A stretch of DNA of 30,010 nt from Jejuia sp. UBA6058. GTDB lineage: Bacteria; Bacteroidota; Bacteroidia; Flavobacteriales; Flavobacteriaceae. Position numbers and translations under genes: made by a program. The number at the start of each line of letters is the position of its first letter. The stretch's first letter is position 1. This document shows, one piece after another, positions 1 through 6,710 of this stretch. The stretch is taken from contig DIYI01000016.1 in NCBI GenBank assembly GCA_002428965.1, forward strand, positions 53,163-83,172, read 5' to 3'. Below the pieces are notes generated by a model. The model was not told where the DNA came from and searched no databases. It was given only the letters and a program-made list of their open reading frames with translations.

Positions 1-648
1 TATGATGAAGGCGGACAATTAACAGAAGCCGTAAGACGCAAACCCTATTCGGTTGTACTCTTAGATGAAATTGAAAAGGCACACCCTGATACATTCAACA
101 TCCTGTTACAAGTACTAGATGAAGGACATTTAACGGATAACAAAGGGCGCGTTGCTGATTTTAAAAATACCATCATCATAATGACGTCAAATATGGGCAG
201 TCATATCATACAAGAGCGTTTTGAGGCTACTAAGGATATCGACTCAGCTATTGAAGCAGCAAAAATTGATGTTTTAGGGTTATTGAAACAAAGTGTAAGA
301 CCAGAGTTTCTAAATAGGATTGATGATACAGTAATGTTTACACCGCTTTCTAAGGAGAACATTAGAGATATCGTTGGTCTTCAGTTAAAAAGTGTTACAA
401 AGATTTTAGGCCAACAAAACATCACGTTTGATGGCACAGAAGAAGCGGTGAACTATCTTACAGAAAAAGGCTACAATCCTGAATATGGCGCGCGTCCAGT
501 GAAACGGGTTATCCAAAAAGAAGTTCTAAACGCATTGAGTAAAGAGATATTGTCTGGAAAGGTGACTACAGATAGCATAGTCCTATTGGACGCCTTTGAC
601 GACGAGTTAGTTTTTAGAAATCAAGGCGACTTAGTAGAGGAAATATAA
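1..648 (+). CDS. clpB: ATP-dependent disaggregase ClpB, C-terminal part (5' truncated by window)
   Basis: The reading frame is open from base 1 and ends in TAA at 646-648, so only about 215 C-terminal residues are present. They contain the end of the second AAA+ module: the Walker B stretch VVLLDEIEKAHPD, then LLQVLDEGHLTDNKGR and the sensor-like IIIMTSNMGS. The sensor 2 region GYNPEYGARPVKRVIQKEV and the small C-terminal D2 domain follow. In this family ClpB forms a cytoplasmic hexamer that works with DnaK to pull apart aggregated proteins. The annotated-looking ATG at 181 is internal, because homology continues upstream of it. A strong hairpin at 678-718 closes the transcript. ClpC is the main alternative, but the sensor 2 wording and short tail favour ClpB. 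Confidence 0.93.
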   Translation, partial: YDEGGQLTEAVRRKPYSVVLLDEIEKAHPDTFNILLQVLDEGHLTDNKGRVADFKNTIIIMTSNMGSHIIQERFEATKDIDSAIEAAKIDVLGLLKQSVRPEFLNRIDDTVMFTPLSKENIRDIVGLQLKSVTKILGQQNITFDGTEEAVNYLTEKGYNPEYGARPVKRVIQKEVLNALSKEILSGKVTTDSIVLLDAFDDELVFRNQGDLVEEI

Positions 649-677
649 TTTCATAGTTTAGTTTGGTTGGTTAGTTT

Positions 678-718
678 GAAAAGCAACGGGAATCTTTATA
701 AGATGAACGTTGCTTTTC
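678..718 (+). terminator. Rho-independent terminator of clpB
   Basis: A perfect 11-bp inverted repeat (GAAAAGCAACG at 678-688, CGTTGCTTTTC at 708-718) with a 19-nt loop begins 29 bases after the clpB stop. The 3' arm contains the T-run CTTTTCTATT. It separates clpB from the TetR gene, which has its own promoter. Confidence 0.8.
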
Positions 719-743
719 TATTATAAACTGTACGTAATCAAAA

Positions 744-758
744 TATACCGATTGGTAT
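744..758. promoter_or_regulatory. Predicted TetR operator, copy 1
   Basis: The sequence TATACCGATTGGTAT has inverted arms ATACC/GGTAT around GATT. It sits just upstream of the -7 element of the TetR gene, where bound repressor would block RNA polymerase. An identical 15-base copy occurs at 1394-1408. Two perfect copies flanking a TetR gene make this the best candidate for its own binding site. Confidence 0.75.
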
Positions 759-766
759 TTTTTTAT

Positions 767-774
767 TATATTTG
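767..774 (+). promoter_or_regulatory. Bacteroidota-type -7 promoter element of the TetR gene
   Basis: TATATTTG matches the TAnnTTTG -7 element described for Bacteroidota. It ends only five bases before the ATG at 780. Transcription normally starts a few bases after this element, so the mRNA is probably leaderless or nearly so. No TTG was found at the expected -33 spacing. Confidence 0.55.
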
Positions 775-779
775 TCCCT

Positions 780-1376
780 ATGACCACTAAAGCGGCACTT
801 ACCAAACAGCATATCATAGAGGTTTCGGCACCAATTTTCAACAAAAATGGTTATGCGGCAACTTCATTATCAGATATTACCAAAGCTACTGGCTTAACCA
901 AGGGCGCTATTTATGGCAATTTTAAAAACAAGGAAGATTTGGCATTTTCTTGCTTTAAACATATGGTTAAATATTTAATGCAACCTCTGTCTGCCCATTT
1001 AAAACTAAGCGATTCACCTATTCAAAAACTATATCTTATTACTGATTTTTATCGCAATTACTACCCATTTAGTAAAAAAATAGGTGGTTGTCCCGTTTTA
1101 AACATTGGAGTTGATGCCAATAATAGTAATTCTGAACTAGTAGAAAAAGTTCGAGAGGTGGTGCAACGTATCCAGGATAGCTTATGTACTATCATAGAAA
1201 ATGGAATAGAAGCCCATGAGATTACTCCGTCCATTAATGCCATGATTTATGCAAAACGAATAGATACCATAATTCAAGGTGCCATTTTTATGACCTACAC
1301 TATGAATGACGAATTCTATATGAAAGATGCCATGAATTTTCTTGACCAAATTATTCATAACGAACTGAAAATATAA
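780..1376 (+). CDS. TetR/AcrR family transcriptional regulator
   Basis: This 198-residue protein has the usual TetR length. Its N-terminal helix-turn-helix lies at about residues 10-55, with the typical run TSLSDITKATGLTKGAIYGNF followed by KNKEDL. The helical C-terminal part (about 60-198) would be the ligand-binding and dimerisation domain, and its ligand cannot be inferred. The ATG at 780 is the only start that keeps the full DNA-binding domain; the next Met is near residue 69. The gene carries the predicted operator at 744-758, suggesting autorepression. The thioesterase gene 48 bases downstream carries the same operator, so the pair probably forms one regulon responding to an acyl-CoA, fatty acid or aromatic compound; that last point is inference. 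Confidence 0.9.
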   Translation: MTTKAALTKQHIIEVSAPIFNKNGYAATSLSDITKATGLTKGAIYGNFKNKEDLAFSCFKHMVKYLMQPLSAHLKLSDSPIQKLYLITDFYRNYYPFSKKIGGCPVLNIGVDANNSNSELVEKVREVVQRIQDSLCTIIENGIEAHEITPSINAMIYAKRIDTIIQGAIFMTYTMNDEFYMKDAMNFLDQIIHNELKI

Positions 1377-1393
1377 AAAATTTTATTATAAAT

Positions 1394-1408
1394 TATACCG
1401 ATTGGTAT
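1394..1408. promoter_or_regulatory. Predicted TetR operator, copy 2
   Basis: This is an exact 15-base duplicate of the site at 744-758, placed 18 bases after the TetR stop codon and 16 bases before the thioesterase ATG. It suggests that the thioesterase has its own repressible promoter in the AT-rich gap, or that bound repressor acts as a roadblock. No clear TAnnTTTG element was found next to it. Confidence 0.7.
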
Positions 1409-1424
1409 ATAAAAAACAAACCAT

Positions 1425-1919
1425 ATGGCACATTTACCAAAAGTACTTCGAAACAAAACAAAAATTAGATTTCAACACTGTGATCCTTTTAATCACTTAA
1501 ATAATGCACGTTACATGGATTATTTCATGAACCATAGGGAAGACATGCTTATTGAACATTACGATATCGACATATATCAAATGGCCAAAACTATGGGTAA
1601 GAGTTGGGTATCAGGCAGTACACAGATTGCTTATATAAAACCAGCTCTTTTAATGGAAACAGTTACCATAGAATCACAATTATTCCGATACAATGATAGT
1701 GAGCTATTTGTTGAAATGCGAATGTACGATGAACATAAAACTCATTTAAAGGCCATAACTTGGTGTGGGTTTGTACATTTTAATTTATTGCAGCAAAAAC
1801 GAGAAAAACACTCTGATAAACTCCTTCAACTATTTTCAGAGGTAAAAAACCCTTTGAAAGAGGCATCCTTCGAAGAACGACTGAACACCTTTAAACCCCA
1901 AAAAGCGCCCATATTATAG
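1425..1919 (+). CDS. Acyl-CoA thioesterase, hot-dog fold (4HBT/YbgC-like)
   Basis: The 164-residue protein begins with the 4-hydroxybenzoyl-CoA thioesterase signature: RFQHCDPFNHLNNARYMDYF at about residues 15-34. Asp20 is at the catalytic Asp position, and the HLNNARYMDYF helix follows. The later segments SGSTQIAYIKPALLMETV and WCGFVHFN fit the remaining hot-dog strands. Such enzymes hydrolyse acyl-CoA thioesters in the cytoplasm; the exact acyl group cannot be read from sequence. It lies 48 bases downstream of the TetR gene on the same strand behind an identical operator, so it is probably the regulated target. The C-terminal tail of about 30 residues is charged and poorly conserved in appearance. 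Confidence 0.85.
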   Translation: MAHLPKVLRNKTKIRFQHCDPFNHLNNARYMDYFMNHREDMLIEHYDIDIYQMAKTMGKSWVSGSTQIAYIKPALLMETVTIESQLFRYNDSELFVEMRMYDEHKTHLKAITWCGFVHFNLLQQKREKHSDKLLQLFSEVKNPLKEASFEERLNTFKPQKAPIL

Positions 1920-2218
1920 ACCTTTTTGATTGTATATGAGCCTATTAGATAATTCATTTTTAAAAGCTCTAACCTGTTTTTTGCAAAACACTGATTTTCA
2001 AACATTAAATCTTATTAGTTGTTCCGTTCGTCGAATAATACCATCAAATTCACTCATAATTTACAAATATGTTTACTTTTATTGTTTATTAATATGTTGA
2101 TAAAATTGTGACTTACCATCCCTCTAAATAGTCCTAAATATTTAATTTCACCACAATCTTATAGCCCCAATAAGAAGAAATAAAAAGTACTAATTTTTAA
2201 AGAGACCTACTTTTATTT
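1920..2218. other. AT-rich intergenic region upstream of deoC
   Basis: No credible gene was found on either strand in these 299 bases. A weak hairpin-like TGTTTT/AAAACA pair occurs near 1976-1991 and could help end thioesterase transcription. I found no exact TAnnTTTG element for deoC, so its promoter is not located. Confidence 0.5.
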
Positions 2219-2962
2219 ATGAATTTATCTAAGTATATAGATTTTACATTTTTAAAACCAACTGCCACAGAACGAGATATCATTAATATTTGCAAAATAG
2301 CAAAAGCAAACAGCTATTACTCGGTATGCGTTAATGGTGCATACGTAAGTTTAGTAAAAGAACTCTTAAAGGAAACGGAAGCAAAAGTATGCGCTGTTAT
2401 TGGTTTCCCACTTGGAGCAATGTCTACTCAAAGTAAAATAACTGAAGCTGTTAATGCCATTGAGGATGGTGCGGATGAAATTGATATGGTAATGAACTTG
2501 GGATACCTTAAAAGTAGAAATTATGTTTCTGTTTTAAGAGATATAAGCGATGTAAAACGTGCCATTGGTGATGTAACTTTGAAGGTTATTATTGAGATAT
2601 CTGAATTAAATAAAAACGAGATTGTAAAAGCTTGCGAAATAGCTGTTGATGCAAATGCCGATTTTGTTAAAACATCTACTGGTTTTTCTGAAGGTGGCGC
2701 TACGCTTACGGCTGTTAAAATAATGAAAAAGACAGTAAAGGATAAGGCAAAAATAAAAGCCTCTGGAGGTATTAGAGATTTCGAAACAGCAGTAAAATAT
2801 TTAGAAGCTGGAGCCGATAGAATAGGCACTTCAACCGTTTTAAAACCAGAAAAAGACACACTTCAAAAGCGAAATTCTAAAATCTACAGACGCTATATGG
2901 AGACTTCGGAAAAAAGTGAAGTTTCCCTAGTAGATATTAAAGACATAAAGGTTAAGCTTTAA
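2219..2962 (+). CDS. deoC: Deoxyribose-phosphate aldolase (DeoC family)
   Basis: DeoC cleaves 2-deoxyribose 5-phosphate to acetaldehyde and glyceraldehyde 3-phosphate in deoxynucleoside catabolism. The 247-residue protein shows the class I aldolase TIM-barrel motifs: KVCAVIGFPLG near residues 56-66, ADEIDMV with Asp89, and DFVKTSTGF with the Schiff-base Lys151. IKASGGIR follows with the proton-relay Lys180, and GADRIGTS at the phosphate site. The usual IDHTLLKP start reads IDFTFLKP, so the common His is Phe. The C-terminus is about 25 residues longer than the core needs and is lysine- and glutamate-rich. Its stop codon overlaps the convergent pxpC gene by 11 bases. No other deoxynucleoside gene is adjacent. 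Confidence 0.9.
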   Translation: MNLSKYIDFTFLKPTATERDIINICKIAKANSYYSVCVNGAYVSLVKELLKETEAKVCAVIGFPLGAMSTQSKITEAVNAIEDGADEIDMVMNLGYLKSRNYVSVLRDISDVKRAIGDVTLKVIIEISELNKNEIVKACEIAVDANADFVKTSTGFSEGGATLTAVKIMKKTVKDKAKIKASGGIRDFETAVKYLEAGADRIGTSTVLKPEKDTLQKRNSKIYRRYMETSEKSEVSLVDIKDIKVKL

Positions 2963-3800
2963 GCTGAAACTGTATTTTTTGGCCTGTAAATTTTTGACTC
3001 AAAACATTCATTGCAGTTTGTGATAATTGCAATACTCTTGGATAACCTCCTGTAGTTTGACTGTCTTTCATTAATACAATTAAACGTCCTGAAGGCGTCA
3101 GTTGAACTGTTCCTGGTAAAACAGGTGAAGTAATTATAGGATGTAAACTATTCTTTAGTAGTTCCTTTAATTGATACCCCATTCTACTATTATCTTTTGA
3201 AATAGAAAACTTTGTTGTTAATAAATTTTGCTGTTCTTTATGGTGTAGTTTATCAAACTCTGGGCCTTTAAAAACTTCTAAATTCAAGATGTCTAGATAA
3301 TCAACATTTACCTTCAATTTAGAAAATTGAATATTATGTAAAACTTTTGAGGCGTTAATACTTATTTTATCGCCTTTAGTAATATTACCCGCTTTAGTAA
3401 TACCAGCGTACATACTTTTGCTACCTAAAACTTCTTTACATTGAAATCCGCCACTTACAGCCATGTAACATCTAAATCCCTTCTTTAGTTTCCCAAAACT
3501 TAATACATCTCGCTTATTTACAATTATTAGACTGTTATTTTTTAATTCTTTACCATTTAACAAAGGAGACATATCTGCACCTGTTAAAGCAATAGCTGTT
3601 GGTTCCATAAATTTTAATTTTGGCCCCATCATTGTGATTTCCATTACAGCATAATCTTTCGGATTACCTACCAGACTATTGGCTATTTCAGCAGCATACT
3701 CGTCCATTACACCAGAAACAGGTACACCACTGTCCAGAGCTTCAAACCTTCCTAAATCTTGGATTGAACTGTACAATCCAGGTTGCAAAACCTCAATCAT
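2952..3800 (-). CDS. pxpC: 5-oxoprolinase subunit C (PxpC, allophanate hydrolase subunit 2 family)
   Basis: The protein opens with MIEVLQPGLYSSIQDLGR and continues with GVPVSGVMDEYAAEIAN, both typical of the AHS2/PxpC family. GYPRVLQLSQ lies close to the C-terminus. With PxpA and PxpB it makes the prokaryotic 5-oxoprolinase, which hydrolyses 5-oxoproline to glutamate using ATP. I chose the ATG at 3798-3800 (282 residues) over the upstream GTG at 3812. It gives the conserved N-terminus, follows an AGGTGG sequence, and overlaps the pxpB end by only 8 bases, as expected for translational coupling. The 3' end overlaps deoC by 11 bases on the opposite strand. Confidence 0.9.
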   Translation of the reverse strand: MIEVLQPGLYSSIQDLGRFEALDSGVPVSGVMDEYAAEIANSLVGNPKDYAVMEITMMGPKLKFMEPTAIALTGADMSPLLNGKELKNNSLIIVNKRDVLSFGKLKKGFRCYMAVSGGFQCKEVLGSKSMYAGITKAGNITKGDKISINASKVLHNIQFSKLKVNVDYLDILNLEVFKGPEFDKLHHKEQQNLLTTKFSISKDNSRMGYQLKELLKNSLHPIITSPVLPGTVQLTPSGRLIVLMKDSQTTGGYPRVLQLSQTAMNVLSQKFTGQKIQFQLKA

Positions 3801-4524
3801 CCACCACCTCACTCTCTATCTGATACACACCCGCTTCAACTAAGGTCTTAATATCGTTATAAGTCTTAATCGAAACTGGGTGAAATTTTAAGGCGTCTCC
3901 TGCCTTTGCAAAACAGGGATGTGGTTCTTCAATATTGAAAAAATTTATTGGGGAGTTGCCTATAATTTGCCATCCACCTGGACTTTCAGAAGGATAAACA
4001 CCTGTTTGTGTGCCACCAATGGCGACTGATCCTTTTTGCACTTTTAATCTTGGGGTATCCTTCCTTGGCGTAAAAAGCCTTTCATCTAAACCTCCTAAAT
4101 ATATAAAACCAGGTAAAAACCCAATAAAATACACCGTATATAAAGGCTGTGAATGACGCTGAATTATTTGAGCAACATCTAAATTTTTCTCTTTTGCAAG
4201 TACCTCTAGGTCAATACCAAAACGAGGGTCATAACACACGGGGATTTTCCAAAGCAATCGGGATTCCTGTTTGTTATCATCTAGTATTTCATAAAGCGTT
4301 TCCAGTTCTCTTTGTTCTAAATGAAAATCAAAATTTTCTTCAACAAATACCATCAAAATAGAAGCATAAGCATGATTTATACTTAGTAGTTTTGAAGCAT
4401 AATGGCTTTTAATTTTGGTCTTGAACCTTAATATGTCATGCAGGATACTCTCATCAATTCTTTGAGGCCATTCAATCAATAGCCCATGCACTCCAAAAGG
4501 TTTATATGTTAAAGCAAACCCCAC
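3793..4524 (-). CDS. pxpB: 5-oxoprolinase subunit B (PxpB, KipI family)
   Basis: The 243-residue protein carries the KipI/allophanate hydrolase subunit 1 motifs in order: IPVCYDPRFG at about 94-103, FIGFLPGFIYLGGL at about 133-146, then GGTQTGVYPSESPGGWQIIG at about 170-189. It is the partner of PxpC, and the two resemble the halves of a biotin-dependent carboxyltransferase-like fold. The start codon is GTG at 4522-4524, three bases after the pxpA stop, so translation is probably coupled. It overlaps pxpC downstream. Older annotations of this family as a sporulation-kinase inhibitor (KipI) are unlikely here because the pxpABC order is intact. Confidence 0.9.
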   Translation of the reverse strand: MGFALTYKPFGVHGLLIEWPQRIDESILHDILRFKTKIKSHYASKLLSINHAYASILMVFVEENFDFHLEQRELETLYEILDDNKQESRLLWKIPVCYDPRFGIDLEVLAKEKNLDVAQIIQRHSQPLYTVYFIGFLPGFIYLGGLDERLFTPRKDTPRLKVQKGSVAIGGTQTGVYPSESPGGWQIIGNSPINFFNIEEPHPCFAKAGDALKFHPVSIKTYNDIKTLVEAGVYQIESEVVDD

Positions 4525-4527
4525 GAA

Positions 4528-5268
4528 TTACCGTATTTGAAATCCTTTAAGCTCAAGACTAGTTTTTAATTTATTCGCAATTCCAATAGCTCTAGGATTG
4601 TCACCATGAATACAAAATGTGTGCGCTTTTATATCTATTTCTTTTCCCGATAATGTCTTTATCTTTCCCCTTGAAACCATTCTATATACATGCTGAAATA
4701 CCTCATCTTCTTCATCTAAAACAGCATTATTATTATCTCGAGATACTAAAGTTAAATCATCATTATAATTTCTATCTGCAAAGGCCTCATAGATAATAGG
4801 AATATTATGTTCCACAGCGATTTGTTCAATTACAGACTTAAATGGTACGTATAAATAAACAGGCAAATTTAAACTCTTCAACACCTCTACTATCACATTT
4901 GCAACCTTTTCATCTTTCATGGCAAGGTTATAAAGTGCTCCATGAAGCTTTACATGATGTAAATTGGCGTTTTCCTTTGCTACAATGCAGTACAAGGCAT
5001 TTATCTGATCTTTAATTGATGTAAATAAAGCCGTGCATGACATGTGCATAATGGTTCTTCCAAAGTTCTCAACATCAGGAAAAGATGGGTGCGCTCCAAT
5101 TTTAACACCATATCTTTTGGCAAGCTTAACTACTTTTCGCATACTGCTTTCATTACCAGCATGACCGCCACAAGCAATATTACACGACGAAATAAAAGGT
5201 ATGAGTTGAGTTTCGTTACCCAAGCCCTCACCTAAATCTGCATTGATATCAATTGAATATTGCTTCAC
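4528..5268 (-). CDS. pxpA: 5-oxoprolinase subunit A (PxpA, LamB/YcsF family)
   Basis: The 246-residue protein begins with the family signature IDINADLGEGLGNE (residues 6-19). It also has NIACGGHAG (30-38), IGAHPSFPDVENFGR (57-71), VKLHGALYN (106-114), EAFADRNY (161-168) and CIHGDNPRA (219-227). It is a deacetylase-like barrel and, with PxpB and PxpC, cleaves the 5-oxoproline ring in the cytoplasm. It is first in the operon. The start codon is GTG at 5266-5268; no upstream in-frame start is better, and a promoter element ends five bases before it. This recycles 5-oxoproline formed spontaneously from glutamine or released from N-terminal pyroglutamate. Confidence 0.93.
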   Translation of the reverse strand: MKQYSIDINADLGEGLGNETQLIPFISSCNIACGGHAGNESSMRKVVKLAKRYGVKIGAHPSFPDVENFGRTIMHMSCTALFTSIKDQINALYCIVAKENANLHHVKLHGALYNLAMKDEKVANVIVEVLKSLNLPVYLYVPFKSVIEQIAVEHNIPIIYEAFADRNYNDDLTLVSRDNNNAVLDEEDEVFQHVYRMVSRGKIKTLSGKEIDIKAHTFCIHGDNPRAIGIANKLKTSLELKGFQIR

Positions 5269-5273
5269 TAAAA

Positions 5274-5305
5274 CAAATTTAAATGAAATACTTTATTAAT
5301 TACAA
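5274..5305 (-). promoter_or_regulatory. Predicted promoter of the pxpABC operon
   Basis: On the minus strand TAAATTTG (5281-5274) matches the TAnnTTTG -7 element, and a TTG (5305-5303) lies 21 bases upstream, within the TTG-N17-23-TAnnTTTG spacing reported for flavobacteria. The -7 element ends five bases before the GTG start of pxpA, pointing to a leaderless transcript. Confidence 0.6.
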
Positions 5306-5376
5306 TATTAGCTAAAGGGATACAGCCAATTCATAACCTAAAAAAGTTGTGCTAGTAAACCAAAGTTCTTAGGGTT

Positions 5377-6516
5377 TTATTTCATAGATGATTCATTCAA
5401 GGCGTAAATGGCAAAACTACCTAACCAATGCCCTCCCATGTAGTCATCACCAAAAATGCTTGGTAAAGAGTAATTTATATGGGTTATAGCTAGTGATTTT
5501 AAATGTCCATATTCTGGTAGGTTTTCGGCAATCTTATGAAAGTTCCACGCTCTTGAAAAATTCACACCATCTAAATGTACCAAATAGCCATCGGTTCTGT
5601 CGGATACTACCCCTACTTCCATAGTAAAATCTTTATTTTTTAACTGGGGTAAAAATCTATCCAACCAAATTTTATAATCTTCAAGTGGCAATAAACGTTT
5701 CATTAAAGCCGCTTCCTCCAAACATGGCGACAAAAAATCACTACCACTAGGTTCCCATGATATGGGACACTGATTGTCATCTTCAAAGAAATACAAGGCC
5801 CTGTCTTTAATTGCCGTTTTCAATGCTTCATGCCCTATGGTTTCGGCATAATCGTATGCAAAGGATAGCCCAAAAGCTGTATTGGTATGTGTACCCACTC
5901 TTAATGCATAATTTAATTTGGGTAAATATTCAATGTATTTTTCAACAATTAAGTCTGTAAGTGGTTGTAAGTTAGTTTCCAGCTGTCTTGCAGTAGCATC
6001 ATCCCAAGTATGTAACTCTTCTGCCAGTTTTAAAAGCCAAGTCCAGCCATAGGTGCGCTCATAAGATCTATTATGTTTACCTTTAAAATAAGCAACCTCG
6101 GCCTCAATATTCTCTTTTGATATATTATTTAATAAACGTTGTTTTATCTCATCTGCATTATCTAAATCAGGAAACTGTTTTAGCAAGCTCACCAAACTCC
6201 AATGTCCATGTACAGATGAGTGCCAATCCAAACATCCATAAAATGCGGGATGCAATTCCGTTGGCGACTTCAAATCTTCACCACTACCCAGAGTTTGAGA
6301 TAATCTATTTGGATATTCAATATTAATACAATGTAGAGGTAATTCTGCCAATTTATTGGCTTGTTCTAAATCTAGTTTTTGATGATTGACTACAACCTTC
6401 TGTACATCAGCTTTACTTTTGGTTACCGCTTCCTTTCTATCAGTAAACGTACATCCTAAAAAAGCCAAAATAATAATAAGAAGTATGGCGCTATTTTTGG
6501 TTTGCCTGATATTCAT
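5377..6516 (-). CDS. DUF2891-type lipoprotein of unknown function
   Basis: The protein has a short hydrophobic signal with a lipobox (LAFLGC, Cys22 from the ATG at 6516), so it is probably anchored in a membrane facing the periplasm. The mature part is about 355 residues, helical in character. It contains HPAFYGCLDWHSSVHGHW, GWTWLLKLAEELHTW, LRVGTHTNTAFGLSFAYDYA and a C-terminal GGHWLGSFAIYAL. From memory these fit the DUF2891 family; no enzymatic role is established for it. The many conserved Trp and His residues recall an alpha/alpha-barrel carbohydrate enzyme, but that is speculation. A GTG at 6528 could add four residues. It is divergent from a beta-galactosidase gene, so shared regulation is possible. 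Confidence 0.75.
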   Translation of the reverse strand: MNIRQTKNSAILLIIILAFLGCTFTDRKEAVTKSKADVQKVVVNHQKLDLEQANKLAELPLHCINIEYPNRLSQTLGSGEDLKSPTELHPAFYGCLDWHSSVHGHWSLVSLLKQFPDLDNADEIKQRLLNNISKENIEAEVAYFKGKHNRSYERTYGWTWLLKLAEELHTWDDATARQLETNLQPLTDLIVEKYIEYLPKLNYALRVGTHTNTAFGLSFAYDYAETIGHEALKTAIKDRALYFFEDDNQCPISWEPSGSDFLSPCLEEAALMKRLLPLEDYKIWLDRFLPQLKNKDFTMEVGVVSDRTDGYLVHLDGVNFSRAWNFHKIAENLPEYGHLKSLAITHINYSLPSIFGDDYMGGHWLGSFAIYALNESSMK

Positions 6517-6663
6517 TTTATGTTTCACTCTTAAATATATTATTGCTTTACATTATGTGGCCTTACTCATGAAAAACCCATGCAAAAATTTATTTTGAAC
6601 AATACTTTCATTTTTTTGACAATATGTGTCCTACAAATTAGGATGGCGCATTTTTTTATGCAA

Positions 6664-6671
6664 TATCTTTG
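6664..6671 (+). promoter_or_regulatory. -7 promoter element of the beta-galactosidase gene
   Basis: TATCTTTG matches TAnnTTTG and lies 39 bases before the ATG at 6711. The predicted leader is rich in A and contains no Shine-Dalgarno sequence, as is usual in this phylum. No TTG was found at the ideal -33 spacing. The 182-base intergenic region would also hold the promoter of the divergent lipoprotein gene. Confidence 0.45.
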
Positions 6672-6710
6672 CTGTATTAAATATAAAACAACTAAACTAA
6701 ATATATTATC

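Noticed and set aside
2521..2859. A 112-codon minus-strand ORF
   Set aside because: It is entirely antisense to the conserved catalytic part of deoC.
3801..3812. The upstream GTG start of pxpC
   Set aside because: It would add an MRWW-like sequence encoded by the Shine-Dalgarno region; the ATG at 3800 gives the conserved MIEVLQPG start.
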